In this document: piece by piece, positions 16,547 through 28,076 of the stretch
Layout: each line of letters opens with the position of its first letter
Position numbering within the stretch: the stretch's first letter is position 1
Source of the DNA: Dehalococcoidia bacterium
GTDB lineage: Bacteria > Chloroflexota > Dehalococcoidia > Lucifugimonadales > Lucifugimonadaceae
Length of the DNA stretch: 64,000 nucleotides
NCBI GenBank assembly: GCA_012959765.1
Contig: DUCO01000029.1
Location: 1 to 64,000 of the forward strand
Direction: 5' to 3'
Notes under the pieces: generated by a model
Told to the model about the DNA's origin: nothing
What the model saw: the letters and a program-made list of their open reading frames with translations, nothing else
The model's database searches: none
Position numbers and translations under genes: made by a program

Positions 16547-18685
16547 CTAAGGGTTGATACTTAGAGTGTATTCCGTTGGATTGGTTGAATGGCGAGTTAC
16601 CGCGCTAATCACGGTAACAATTAGATCATCCTCGCCAACGCTTTCAACAGTCAGGCTGCCCTTCGCATTAGCACCAATCGGAATCTGGTAAACCACCGAA
16701 TCCCCGACTTTCTTCTCATGAATCACCTGCACCAGATACTGCGTCGGGATTGTCTCTTCAACGCGGGCGAAGCCGTTCGATACCCAGTCACCGGCGGTCG
16801 ACGTGTTGTCGAACCAATCCAGTTCTGGAATGTTGAAATCATCGAAGCATGCACCCTTCGAGAAAACTGCATCATCTGTGATGTACTCGAACCGCAGCAG
16901 CACCTGCTGGCCGGCGTAATCCGATAAGTCAACCGAATCCTGAACCCACCCGAGACTCGTCCCCGTCATGCCCGCTCCGTAAGCGTTTCCGTTGGGGTTG
17001 AAGTTGATCGCACGCCCGGTATCCAGAATGTCCCACGTCTCGCCCTCATCGGTCGAAACCATCACATAGGCGTAGTCCCAGAACTCCTCGATTTCGTAGT
17101 TGACCCAGTAGGTTAGCGACGCCGAATCGAGTGAGCGCAAATCGATACTGCGGGTAAGCGTCGAGTCGATCGAATCGCCGTGATTCGACCACCAGCACGA
17201 AGCGCCAGAATGCGGAGCAGCATTCAGCAGCGAGGTCTCGGCCTCACCACTGAAATCGATAGTCATCTGCCCTGATCCGCTCGACGTGACAACGTAGTCG
17301 GCACCAAACGATTTAACCGTTCCGATTAATGAATCGGGTGCCCTTTTATAACGGTTTCTGACCGGAGGAACCTCATGTTCAGCATAGCTGTACGGACCTT
17401 CGTCGGTACTCAAATAGTTAGCGATCAGCCAGTCAGCGAAAACATCATTGGCCGTCACATCGAATCCCTGCGTGGCGAGCGCACTGTCGATCGACTCGAT
17501 GCCGTCGTTCTGATCCTGTGAGATAGCAGTAAGCATCTCGTTTCCACCGTAGTGAGACGCTATGAAGGCGAAAAAGAGGTTCGCAGCGCCGTAATTTGCC
17601 GCCGAAACGGTGATGTCCTGCGCCCATGCCGTTAGCGACGTCGAAGGTGTTCGGACGAACGCCGAAGCTGCCGATCTGGCGAATCCGGCTATCTCCGCAG
17701 AAACCTCTGACAGCCCCTCGTTTACCCACGATTCTTCGCTTGAGTCGACTGCGAAATGGCTGGCGTGCTGGAGTTCGTGAGCGATTACGCTGAGGTACTC
17801 AGAGCCTGTCAGATCGACTCGATTAGCCGACATATAAAGGGCTTCTCGTTGGTTCGAGTGCTGCCTGATTTCTTGCGGGTAGGAATCGGCAGCCGAGAAA
17901 TATCCGGCCACGCCGGTGCGCAAAACGGCGGTGTAAACAACTATCCGATTATCGCCGTCTATGCCGGGCGTTAACGGCGTGCCAAACACTTCGGTCACGG
18001 CCGGCCACACCTGATCTTCGAATTTTTCAGCGACCCCCATGATGTCTTCTGATGAAGGTAGGTAGCCGTTCTCGAATATCCAGTAGGCGTGCTCAGATAT
18101 GTAGGAAACCTCACCGCTGACGACCGCGCTTCCGCTATCTCGTGAAATCCATAAATCGACCTTCTGACCGATCACGAACGGCTCCGAAGGAAGCACGGTT
18201 TTAGGTTCTGTGTAGCCTTCGACCAGCCGTTTTCCCAGTTCCTGCAGATCACGATCGGGCGGAGCAGGTATGGCGGGTTCCGGTCGAGCCGGTACGAAAA
18301 CTGGTTTAGGAGTTTCGGTTAGGTTCAGCACGGACGACGAACCACCTGGCGAACCAGCGGAGGTTGTGCCGGTAGGGGGCACGACGACGGTGCTGGTGGG
18401 CGACTTCTGCGCTGTTGGTTCCGGTACGTTCGTTGCGGCTGGCGTACCGGGTGCGCCTGGGGTTGGAGTTGGCGTTTGATTTGGCGTCTTTGCGGTCTCA
18501 ACTGGCGGTGATTCGTCCGGCGCAGAGGATGCTAGGGGCGTAATAGGATCTTGATTTTGTGCATCGCTGTTGCTCTCGCTACCCTCGCAGGCAACTGCGA
18601 AGAGGGCAATGCTAAGGCCGATAAGCAGAGTGACGGTAAGTGCAAAACGTCGAAGTTGAATCAATGGGTTACCAAGCAATTTCAC
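16547..18685 (-). CDS. Secreted lipoprotein metalloprotease with HEXXH motif
   Basis: 712 residues. Signal peptide with lipobox ending AVAC (Cys 33), then a Thr/Pro/Ser-rich spacer to about residue 145. The zinc motif HELQH is at 303-307, with NEGLSE (322-327) downstream as the likely third-ligand region. The C-terminal half contains YWVNYEIEEFWDYAYVMVST and LRFEYITDD, typical of the beta-sandwich found in immune-inhibitor-A (M6) and related secreted peptidases. It is probably anchored outside the membrane and degrades proteins. Its start overlaps the pth stop by 4 nt, so it is the last gene of the ligA-pth operon. Confidence 0.78.
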   Translation of the reverse strand: MKLLGNPLIQLRRFALTVTLLIGLSIALFAVACEGSESNSDAQNQDPITPLASSAPDESPPVETAKTPNQTPTPTPGAPGTPAATNVPEPTAQKSPTSTVVVPPTGTTSAGSPGGSSSVLNLTETPKPVFVPARPEPAIPAPPDRDLQELGKRLVEGYTEPKTVLPSEPFVIGQKVDLWISRDSGSAVVSGEVSYISEHAYWIFENGYLPSSEDIMGVAEKFEDQVWPAVTEVFGTPLTPGIDGDNRIVVYTAVLRTGVAGYFSAADSYPQEIRQHSNQREALYMSANRVDLTGSEYLSVIAHELQHASHFAVDSSEESWVNEGLSEVSAEIAGFARSAASAFVRTPSTSLTAWAQDITVSAANYGAANLFFAFIASHYGGNEMLTAISQDQNDGIESIDSALATQGFDVTANDVFADWLIANYLSTDEGPYSYAEHEVPPVRNRYKRAPDSLIGTVKSFGADYVVTSSGSGQMTIDFSGEAETSLLNAAPHSGASCWWSNHGDSIDSTLTRSIDLRSLDSASLTYWVNYEIEEFWDYAYVMVSTDEGETWDILDTGRAINFNPNGNAYGAGMTGTSLGWVQDSVDLSDYAGQQVLLRFEYITDDAVFSKGACFDDFNIPELDWFDNTSTAGDWVSNGFARVEETIPTQYLVQVIHEKKVGDSVVYQIPIGANAKGSLTVESVGEDDLIVTVISAVTRHSTNPTEYTLSINP

Positions 18686-19332
18686 TTTGCTTTTGGTGCT
18701 TCGCCGTTGTTGTTGAACTTGTTCATTGCGTTATCGATCTCGCCGTTTACGATCATCGTTATGGCATCGGCCGCGCGTATCGAGGCCACAGTCACCAGTT
18801 CGCGAGTCTCTGGATCAAATGTACCTAAAACGTGATCGACTTGCTCGTCAGAAGTTTCGGGATTGCCAACCCCGATCCGCACCCGTGGGAACTCGTTGGT
18901 GCCAAGTGCTGTGATGACCGACTTGAGGCCGTTGTGGCCCCCCGGACCGCCCTTCTTACGTATACGAACGGAACCGGGCGACAGGTTTATGTCGTCAGTG
19001 ATGACGAGAATTTTTTCTGGGCCCGTCTTGTACCTGTTTGTGAGATAGCTCAGCGCAAGGCCAGAGCGATTCATGAACGTTCGCGGGTAGGCGAGGACCA
19101 CCTGCGTGCAACCGAGATCGGCTTCCGCATATCGCAGTTCTTTGCGTTTGCGGTTCAGCTCGACATTCGTGCGACGAACGAGCTCGTCCATGCACCACCA
19201 ACCAACGTTGTGGCGCGTATTCCTGTACTCAGCACCGGGGTTGCCGAGGCCGAGAACTATCCACGGAGGTTCTTCCGAACCACCGCCTTTACCGCCAGGA
19301 AACAGTTTGTCTAAGAGTGAGGAGACGCCCAA
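18682..19332 (-). CDS. pth: Peptidyl-tRNA hydrolase
   Basis: Releases tRNA from prematurely dropped peptidyl-tRNA. Conserved blocks: VLGLGNPGAEYRNTRHNVGW with the catalytic His, TFMNRSGLAL, and DDINLSPGSVRIRKKGGPGGHNGLKS. 216 residues; an N-terminal extension of about 22 residues (LLDKLFPGGKGGGSEE) precedes the fold. The start overlaps the upstream unknown gene by 22 nt. Confidence 0.95.
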   Translation of the reverse strand: MGVSSLLDKLFPGGKGGGSEEPPWIVLGLGNPGAEYRNTRHNVGWWCMDELVRRTNVELNRKRKELRYAEADLGCTQVVLAYPRTFMNRSGLALSYLTNRYKTGPEKILVITDDINLSPGSVRIRKKGGPGGHNGLKSVITALGTNEFPRVRIGVGNPETSDEQVDHVLGTFDPETRELVTVASIRAADAITMIVNGEIDNAMNKFNNNGEAPKAK

Positions 19333-20039
19333 TCGCCGTTATTTCCGCTTGATTCGTTCGATTTGCCAAACAATTCATTTAAGAACGATATGACCTTATC
19401 GTCAAGAACGTTAGCAAGGTCAGACAAATCGCCAGCGGAATTGAGCCTGAATAGACTCTGAAGTTGATCAGAATTGCCAGACTTCAGCACAAGTTCCGAA
19501 GAAACAGACGCCAATCGATCACGATATCCGATGAAGATTTGATCTATCTCGGAAATCATATCGAGAATGTCGGTGTGATTGGTGGGTTGCCCGAGCCGCC
19601 CGTGACATTCGGGGCAGGCCGGACTATCGATCAATGAAATACCCGCGCCATCGTTTTCGCAAACGGTAAACAACTGAATTGTTTCTTTCCAGAGAGCGGC
19701 AACATCGACATCAGAATCAAGTCGAATCGCCTCTACCTGCTCCAGCAACTGGATCTGATGGACACGAATTGTCGACTGGTCGACCTGCCGCTGGAGCAAG
19801 CGGTTGCGCTCCTGTCGCTCGGTGTGATCTTCCAGATAAGCCCGCCGGTACTCCTGTCGCCAGCGCTCGAACTCGTCTTGAAGCGACAACCAGTTCAACG
19901 GACTATCGATGAGTGAATTCAGCTCAAAACGTGATCTAAGTAGTTGCCGTTCGACAGCCAGAGTGTGATCGATACGACCGAACTCGACCTGATCAAGATA
20001 GTAGATAGCTTGTTCGATTTCCGGTGCTACTGCGACCAA
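19311..20039 (-). CDS. Unknown helical protein with a CPxC zinc-knuckle motif
   Basis: 242 residues, family not recognised with confidence. Mostly alpha-helical and charged (ERWRQEYRRAYLEDHTERQERNRLL), followed by CPECHGRLG (a half zinc ribbon) and a second helical part (DILDMISEIDQIFIGYRDRL). TTG start. It lies in the same reading frame as the gene upstream, separated only by its TGA and one codon, and overlaps pth by 22 nt. Layout and zinc knuckle faintly resemble the C-terminal part of large DUF6079-type proteins, but no P-loop is present. Together with the upstream frame it may be one protein split by a stop. Confidence 0.55.
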   Translation of the reverse strand: MVAVAPEIEQAIYYLDQVEFGRIDHTLAVERQLLRSRFELNSLIDSPLNWLSLQDEFERWRQEYRRAYLEDHTERQERNRLLQRQVDQSTIRVHQIQLLEQVEAIRLDSDVDVAALWKETIQLFTVCENDGAGISLIDSPACPECHGRLGQPTNHTDILDMISEIDQIFIGYRDRLASVSSELVLKSGNSDQLQSLFRLNSAGDLSDLANVLDDKVISFLNELFGKSNESSGNNGDWASPHS

Positions 20040-20042
20040 CGC

Positions 20043-21389
20043 TCAGTGCTGAGCCGCACCCGAAAGCGCGTTTCGTAAAGCTGAAACCGACCCGAAAACC
20101 ACCCTCGCCTGCGCAACATATTCACGCCACGAACTGGCACTGAGCACCCCAATTAACTGATTTACGTTGCGGGTGAGCGGCTTGTCGGCAGATCCTGTTG
20201 CGATCTCAAGCGACAACATCACAGGAGTCGCCTGCCGAACGCGATTACCAACCGTCGAAAGCTGTAAGTTGAACTCCTCAGCGTCGCTCTCGCTCCCACC
20301 GCCGTACCGGGTCGAATTGGCATGCGGTGCGATCAGCCGCAAGAACGGCAACACGGCATCCCAATCATCTGACTTATCAGCGCGAAGAACAGCAATCTGA
20401 TCCATCGAAACATCACTAACACCGCAATCTTCAAAATCATCAATCGACACGAACTTTCGCTCGCCTGTCGCCAGAGCCAATTCGATTTCGGAATCGTGTT
20501 CAAGTATGTAAGCGACAATCCATAAGGAAGCGACCACGGGTGGGTACACAAGTTCGTGGATCAGTAAATCAACTAATGCGGAACCGGTAGTGTGGCTCGA
20601 CGAAATTTCAGTGGTGATAAGCAAACCCTGAATACGTTCAAGCGGTGTCCAATCGCCCAGTCGAAGTCCGCTCAAGTGGCGTAGTTTCTCCTTCGCATGA
20701 ACGATCCGACCGGACTGAAAATCTTGGAATATCTGGATACAGGTCGATTCCGATTCAGAAAACTTCAGATGGTCAAGAACGCTGCCACCAGCAATTTCCA
20801 GCCACGATTCAGGATGTTCCAGAATAAATACCTGCTGCGAATTTACCGGGGGGTTCTCGAGTAAATGCGATGTGACTAGTTGTCCCGACTTCCAGCGCCT
20901 ATACGAATCGCCAGCGAGTGAGTTGTTGATTTGCGATTCGTACTCAGCAAACTCAGAAACCAACTTGCTCAACTCAGGATCGTTGGCCGTTACGTAGTTT
21001 TCACGCACCTCGCGGAGCGATCTGATGTCGGCTTGGGCCGCGAGTTTGGATCGAGAGCCCGCCTTGCCCACATCGTACGTAACCGTGGATTCACCAATGC
21101 GGTGGGCATCCGATTTCACTGCCTCCTGAACCGCAACACAGATTCGAGAATCGGCAATTTCGTCAGAAGTTGGCCCTGAACTCGACTGAAGCAGCACCGG
21201 TCTGAACATCGAAATCCCGCTCAACGGTTCGCCAAATTCAGGCAACCAATCCGCAGTGACGATCACCTCGCCCGGATACTCGAACCCGCCAAGAACAACC
21301 TGAACCAGTTGAGGTCGTCCAAGAAAATCCTCAGCGAACGAAAATGGCACAGGCTTGGCGTGCAGGACTCGACTTGCAGACGTAACCAA
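20043..21389 (-). CDS. Unknown protein in the ligA-pth operon
   Basis: 448 residues, not recognised. No signal peptide, no membrane segment and no nucleotide-binding motif that I can see. The middle (LVDLLIHELVYPPVVASLWIV) is hydrophobic but fits a buried helix. It begins 47 nt after ligA and ends in TGA (20043-20045), immediately followed in the same frame by the next unknown gene. It may act with that gene as one unit, either as two coupled proteins or as one protein broken by UGA. Position between ligA and pth suggests co-expression, not function. Confidence 0.6.
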   Translation of the reverse strand: MVTSASRVLHAKPVPFSFAEDFLGRPQLVQVVLGGFEYPGEVIVTADWLPEFGEPLSGISMFRPVLLQSSSGPTSDEIADSRICVAVQEAVKSDAHRIGESTVTYDVGKAGSRSKLAAQADIRSLREVRENYVTANDPELSKLVSEFAEYESQINNSLAGDSYRRWKSGQLVTSHLLENPPVNSQQVFILEHPESWLEIAGGSVLDHLKFSESESTCIQIFQDFQSGRIVHAKEKLRHLSGLRLGDWTPLERIQGLLITTEISSSHTTGSALVDLLIHELVYPPVVASLWIVAYILEHDSEIELALATGERKFVSIDDFEDCGVSDVSMDQIAVLRADKSDDWDAVLPFLRLIAPHANSTRYGGGSESDAEEFNLQLSTVGNRVRQATPVMLSLEIATGSADKPLTRNVNQLIGVLSASSWREYVAQARVVFGSVSALRNALSGAAQH

Positions 21390-21436
21390 AACGATCTCTC
21401 CAGCGTTTATTCAACACCGGGAGGGGAGATGGCTTT

Positions 21437-23683
<2,247 letters not shown>

Positions 23684-23803
23684 TCACACGGAAGCCGGTC
23701 TTCCCAGAACAGATGAGTTACAAACGCAGGGCTATACTCAAACGTCTGATCGTGATCGGATCTATCCCCGCCGTCCTACCCCAAAATCAATCTAGATTGA
23801 TGC

Positions 23804-25099
23804 ATGGCAGAAATTCAGCCCTTCAGGGCAGTACGTTACAACCCCGATGTCGCAGGCGACGTGAGCCTTCACGTATGCCCGCCATTCGACGTAATTACGC
23901 CCCAGCTTCAGCAGGAGTTGTACGACCGTTCGCCCTACAACATCGTGCGGCTCGAACTCGCGCGGCGAGGTTTGGCTGCCGATCCATATGAACAGGCCGC
24001 TGAAACCCAACAGGCATGGACCGACTCAGGCGTTCTAAAGCACGAAGAAGCCCCGTCGATTTACGTGATCGAAGAGGAATTCGAGTATCGGGGTCAAACA
24101 CTACGCAGGCGAGGATTCGTCGCAGCGGTTCGACTCGAAGACTACGATCAGGAAGTTGTGCTGCCACACGAAGGAACCCGAAGCGAGTGGGTCGCCGACC
24201 GCGTGAAGGTAATGGCGGCGGGGCAATCGAATTACAGCCCATTACTGGTGATCTATCGAGACGACCTGCGTTCGAGTGTAGGCAACCTGGTTCGCGCCAT
24301 CGCCGGCGGCGAACCAACGGCAGTCTTCGACCCACCCGGCATGCCACAGTTTCGACTGTGGCGAGTATCTGATCCCGGAACGATTGGTGTGCTTCAGGCC
24401 GCCCTCAAGGATTCAGAGATATTCATTGCCGACGGCCACCATCGTTACGAGGCAGCGCTGCGTTACAGAGGCGGCGTGCGTGCCGAGCGGGAAGTTGGGC
24501 ACGACGAGTCGATCAACTTCCGAATCATGCTGATGGTTTCGTTCGACGAGCCGGGACTCATCACCCGCGGCTACCACCGCTTAATCGAATCTGCGACCGA
24601 TGACGAGTTCGCCGACATCATGAAATCGATCGAAAACACATGTGATCTCGAAGAGTGGACTGCCAGTGATGGGTTATCTACCGCCGATCAGATCGAGGAG
24701 TTTTCAGTTGGACTCGGCGAACGAGAGGGCGACGAAGTCGTGTTTGGCCTATATGCCAAAGAAGCTGGAAAATTCCATATCGCCCGAATGAAATCGCCTC
24801 CTCCAGCCGAAAATGCGCTCGAAAACTCCGAATATTCTCAGCTGCACTCTTATGTGATCCGACCCGCCGTTTCTGCCGAGCGTGAAGAGGAAATCATTAG
24901 TCCACACCACGATGCAGGGCTGATCGCACGACAGATCAAAAATGGTGAGGCGCGGATGGCGTTCATCATGCGACCAGTACCGCTCGATGAGTTTGTTGCG
25001 ATCGTCACCCGCGGATGGCGATTACCTGCGAAGGCGACTAACTTCTATCCGAAGCCGCCGGCCGGAGCCGTTATTCAGCAGTTTGGCGAAACGCTTTAG
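23804..25099 (+). CDS. DUF1015 family protein
   Basis: 431 residues. Family signature at the N-terminus: FRAVRYNPDVAG, CPPFDVITPQLQQELYDRSPYNIVRLEL. IADGHHRYEAALRYR (about 207-221) is the conserved central motif, likely part of the active site. Some DUF1015 relatives are reported as ATP/ADP-dependent free serine kinases; that is family knowledge and not shown here. Cytoplasmic. ATG start; divergent from ligA with about 225 bp between starts. Confidence 0.83.
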   Translation: MAEIQPFRAVRYNPDVAGDVSLHVCPPFDVITPQLQQELYDRSPYNIVRLELARRGLAADPYEQAAETQQAWTDSGVLKHEEAPSIYVIEEEFEYRGQTLRRRGFVAAVRLEDYDQEVVLPHEGTRSEWVADRVKVMAAGQSNYSPLLVIYRDDLRSSVGNLVRAIAGGEPTAVFDPPGMPQFRLWRVSDPGTIGVLQAALKDSEIFIADGHHRYEAALRYRGGVRAEREVGHDESINFRIMLMVSFDEPGLITRGYHRLIESATDDEFADIMKSIENTCDLEEWTASDGLSTADQIEEFSVGLGEREGDEVVFGLYAKEAGKFHIARMKSPPPAENALENSEYSQLHSYVIRPAVSAEREEEIISPHHDAGLIARQIKNGEARMAFIMRPVPLDEFVAIVTRGWRLPAKATNFYPKPPAGAVIQQFGETL

Positions 25100-25146
25100 C
25101 AGGCTGGGTGGCTGGCCAGGTTGGGGCTACCGCTGGTTGTTTCCGC

Positions 25147-25767
25147 TTAAGCCGCGGCTGAACTGAGCGATGCTTCGATAGCGAACAGCACTTCGTCGAC
25201 TGTTGGCCGATCGTCAGGCACCGCTGCAACCAGTCGGGCTATCAAGTTTCCGAACGCATCGAAAACGAAGCTTGCTGGGCTGACCTTGCCTTCACCGTCG
25301 AGATCGAACACCCGCCAGTCAGCAGCTACAACAAAAAGCGGGTCGGCGATAAGGGCGAACTCAAGACCAAGTTCGTCTCGCATGTCGATCACGTTCGTCG
25401 GTAGATCGGCAACCACCACGACAACCTTGGCGTTGAGTTCGACGAATACTTCGTATCGAGCCTGAATAATCTTCAACTGCTCACGATCAAGCTCGTCGAC
25501 GGTGCTCGGAACGAACAACACATACACCGGCACGGTGCCAACAAGTTCCTTAAGCTTGACAGTCTCGCCATCAGCAGTAGTCACCGCAAAAACTGGTGCC
25601 GCCAGGGGCGGTTTTTCTTCGGTTGCCTGTGTTGGCTGGGGGGAGACGTGTTCAGTTGGGATGGGTTCGGAGGTAGGCGGTTTCTCAGCGCTCGAACACG
25701 CGGCAAATACTGCGACCGACACGAACGCCAGCGCAACAGAAAGAAATTTTCGAATAGAGAAATTCAC
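25147..25767 (-). CDS. Redoxin-fold lipoprotein lacking catalytic cysteines
   Basis: Signal peptide with lipobox VFAAC and then a Pro/Glu/Thr linker. The thioredoxin-like domain starts near AAPVFAVTTADGETVKLKEL. Where peroxiredoxins have FY-x-x-x-C-x-x-C this protein reads VLFVPSTVDELDREQL, with no Cys anywhere outside the lipobox. It therefore cannot be a thiol peroxidase. C-terminal DLDGEGKVSPASFVFDAFGN follows the redoxin pattern. GTG at 25767 gives a compact signal peptide; GTG at 25800 is also possible. It follows the UGA-containing redoxin lipoprotein on the same strand. Confidence 0.72.
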   Translation of the reverse strand: MNFSIRKFLSVALAFVSVAVFAACSSAEKPPTSEPIPTEHVSPQPTQATEEKPPLAAPVFAVTTADGETVKLKELVGTVPVYVLFVPSTVDELDREQLKIIQARYEVFVELNAKVVVVVADLPTNVIDMRDELGLEFALIADPLFVVAADWRVFDLDGEGKVSPASFVFDAFGNLIARLVAAVPDDRPTVDEVLFAIEASLSSAAA

Positions 25768-25799
25768 CAAATGATAATCGACCTTGAAGAACCAGTTCA

Positions 25800-25900
25800 C
25801 CAGCCATCAATCCCATTATCAGCAACCCCCGGATTTCCCGCGCGGCGTCCTCGGAGCCGAGGGATCTGGTGGGGACGCGCGGTGTCAGCTGCAACAATCC
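25800..25900. repeat. R3-like repeat
   Basis: Contains CAGCCATCAATCCCATT and GGAGCCGAGGGATCTGGTGG then GGACGCGCGG. Related in order and sequence to the copies at 51616-51770 and, inverted, 52971-53099. Confidence 0.5.
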
Positions 25901-26021
25901 ACAACCTCAGTCACAAACGCTGCAAAGAAACGAGAAAGATACTGAAATAAATTCAGCATGACAGTTCTGAGCAGAATCATCGTTCGGACAAGTGAAATCC
26001 GTTACGGCCATCAAACCGTCG

Positions 26022-26855
26022 CTACTTCAGCAGCTCAACTTGCTCGATAATCTCTGCCGCTTCCACCTGATGCGTGTAGTTAATCCCAATGCTCTGCCAC
26101 ACTATCTCGCCGTTCATATCGACCAGAAACACCGAAGCCGAAGCGAGGCCGTCACCGAACAGATTGAACACGCCGTACGACTCGGTAATCGAGGTATCGA
26201 GCGATGTGTAAAGCACCGCAAATTCGTAGTTTTGCGCAGCGACGAGAGCAGCCGGACCATCGAGGTTATCGGTGCTTATAGCGAGTATCTGAACACCCGA
26301 AGCATCGAGTTCAGCCTGCGCACGTTGCAACTTCCCGAGTTGCCTTCTGCAAAACGTTCACCAGTACGCCCGGTAGAAAACAACAGCCACGGGTCGATCT
26401 CCCCGGAACTGCGACAGCGTGTAATCAACTCCCTGAATAGAGGGCAGCGTGAAATCGGGAGCAGTGTTGGCGACCGGACTCGGCGTGTTGACGAGCGGCG
26501 GTTCAGTGGGATCAGGGGCCGGTTGAATGATCGATCCGGGCTCAGAATTACCTGGTATAGGAGTGTCCGAAACTTTGGGATTGAGATTGCTTGATGTGTC
26601 AGCGCGTGCGGTCGGAGCGGGGGTGCCCAGCCCAGCTTTAGGTTCGCTAGAAGATTCCGAAGACGAACCCGCTGCTGCTGGCAATGCGGTTGGTGAAGAA
26701 GGCGGGTGCTCTGCTTCAGCCGAAGGAGCGGCAGCGACACCTGAAGCTGTCGTCTCGCCACCACACGCAGCAGCCAGTGCAAACAACATTGCGATCAGCA
26801 ACGTAATCGCAATCGAAGCTCGGCTTCGTCGCACTAACCTCGTCCCAATCAGCAT
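26022..26855 (-). CDS. Redoxin/peroxiredoxin-like lipoprotein with in-frame UGA (U-x-x-C); candidate selenoprotein
   Basis: The frame from ATG 26855 to the stop at 26022 is broken once, by TGA at 26360-26358. Read through, it is a 277-residue lipoprotein: signal peptide and lipobox LAAAC (Cys 31), low-complexity linker to about 130, then a redoxin domain (APDFTLPSIQGVDYTLSQFRG, VVFYRAYW-U-TFC-RRQLGKLQ, AISTDNLDGP, VFLVDMNGEIVW). The UGA is residue 166, precisely the peroxidatic/redox Cys of relatives (FYR-x-x-W-C-P-x-C). The resolving Cys three residues on (C169) is kept. A SECIS-like hairpin follows. It probably acts as an envelope thiol/selenol peroxidase or reductase. A standard gene call splits it in two. 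Confidence 0.82.
26327..26343 (-). promoter_or_regulatory. Putative bacterial SECIS element of the redoxin lipoprotein
   Basis: On the minus strand GCAACT pairs perfectly with AGTTGC (6 bp) around the loop CGGGA. The apical loop starts 20 nt after the UGA and its second base is G. This is the geometry described for bacterial SECIS elements, and the UGA-loop distance is identical to that in the ArsM-like gene. Confidence 0.6.
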
Positions 26856-26975
26856 TCGAAATCCAAACTGGTTTTGCAGTGATCTAGAAAGGCGCAGCCA
26901 ACTTACGACTGCGCCATTTCAAATTTTTCATGACTTAATACGACCGTCCTATTAATAAACGGTCACTGGTGACAC

Positions 26976-28076
26976 CTACGAAGTCATGCTGTTCAGGGTT
27001 TCTGCAGCGGCCTTCAAAGCCTCGTCGATGTGTTCTTTTTCGACCCAGCCCATGTGGCCAACTCGGAAAATCTTGCCAACCAGCGACTTCTGACCGCCAC
27101 CAAGAATTACGTTGTAGTTCCTGGTCACTTCTGCAAGGAACGCCTTCCCGTCGAGACCCTCCGGCAAACGAATCGCAGTAACGGTGTTTGAAGCGAATTT
27201 CGGATCGGGAAGCAGATCGAGCCCAAGAGCCTTCGCACCGTCACGTGTGTGCTGTGCGATCTCGTGGTGTCGTGCGAATACGTTCTCGATTCCCTCGTCC
27301 ACCATCGACTGCAGGGCAACTTCAAGCGTGAATATTGCTGGCAGGCACGGCGTGAACGGCGGCTGGCCTATCTTGAGGTGGTCCTCGTACTGCTTGATAT
27401 CGAGGTAGTACTTCGGAGTGGTCGACTGCTCGTAAGCCGCCCATGCCTTCGTAGAGAATGTAACCATCGAGATACCGGGAGGTGAAATCCAGCTCTTCTG
27501 CGACGCGGTTGCAACAACATCGATGCCCCATGCGTCGACCGCGATCGGTACACCACCGGCGCTCGAAACAGCGTCGACGAGTATCAACGCATCTGATTCC
27601 TCATGTATGACCGCACAAAGGTCCTCTAGAGGATTGGAAACACCGGTTGAGCTTTCGTTGTGGGTGAAGATCACTGCCTTCACGTCGCTCATACCCTGAA
27701 GCGTCTCTCGCACCTTGTCGAGATCGGCAGCCTCACCGAGATCGAACGAAAGTCGAGTGACGTCTCCGCCGTAAGCTTCGGCGATTTCAGCGAATCGCTC
27801 GCCAAAGGCCCCGATGATGATCGACAGAACCTTATCGCCGGGCGAAAGGGTGTTCACCACAGCTGTTTCCATAGCCCCGGTTCCCGACGACGTGATGAAG
27901 TACACATCGTTCTGGGTCATGAAAACGGTCTTCAAATTCCGTGTCATGCGATCAAGCATGTCGGCGTACTCGGGACCCCGGTGATTGATCATCTGCGACC
28001 CGGCGAGTGCAAGGACATCGTCAGGAAGGGGTACAGGGCCTGGGATTCGAAGATTTGGCTGGTTCTGGCTGCTCAC
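26976..28076 (-). CDS. Class V aminotransferase, alanine-glyoxylate/serine-pyruvate type
   Basis: PLP enzyme of 366 residues that moves an amino group between small amino and oxo acids, commonly glyoxylate or pyruvate. The N-terminus IPGPVPLPDDVL and SSGTGAMETAVVN (phosphate-binding) are typical. The Schiff-base Lys is K194 in ATASQKSWISPPG, preceded by DAVSSAGGVPI. Cytoplasmic. Divergent from the TetR gene across 266 bp, which could allow regulation by that repressor. Confidence 0.88.
   Translation of the reverse strand: MSSQNQPNLRIPGPVPLPDDVLALAGSQMINHRGPEYADMLDRMTRNLKTVFMTQNDVYFITSSGTGAMETAVVNTLSPGDKVLSIIIGAFGERFAEIAEAYGGDVTRLSFDLGEAADLDKVRETLQGMSDVKAVIFTHNESSTGVSNPLEDLCAVIHEESDALILVDAVSSAGGVPIAVDAWGIDVVATASQKSWISPPGISMVTFSTKAWAAYEQSTTPKYYLDIKQYEDHLKIGQPPFTPCLPAIFTLEVALQSMVDEGIENVFARHHEIAQHTRDGAKALGLDLLPDPKFASNTVTAIRLPEGLDGKAFLAEVTRNYNVILGGGQKSLVGKIFRVGHMGWVEKEHIDEALKAAAETLNSMTS

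Noticed and set aside
20043-20045. UGA between the two unknown genes as a third selenocysteine codon
   Set aside because: The only nearby stem has its loop about 11 nt after the UGA, too close for a bacterial SECIS, and no Cys homologue supports the site.
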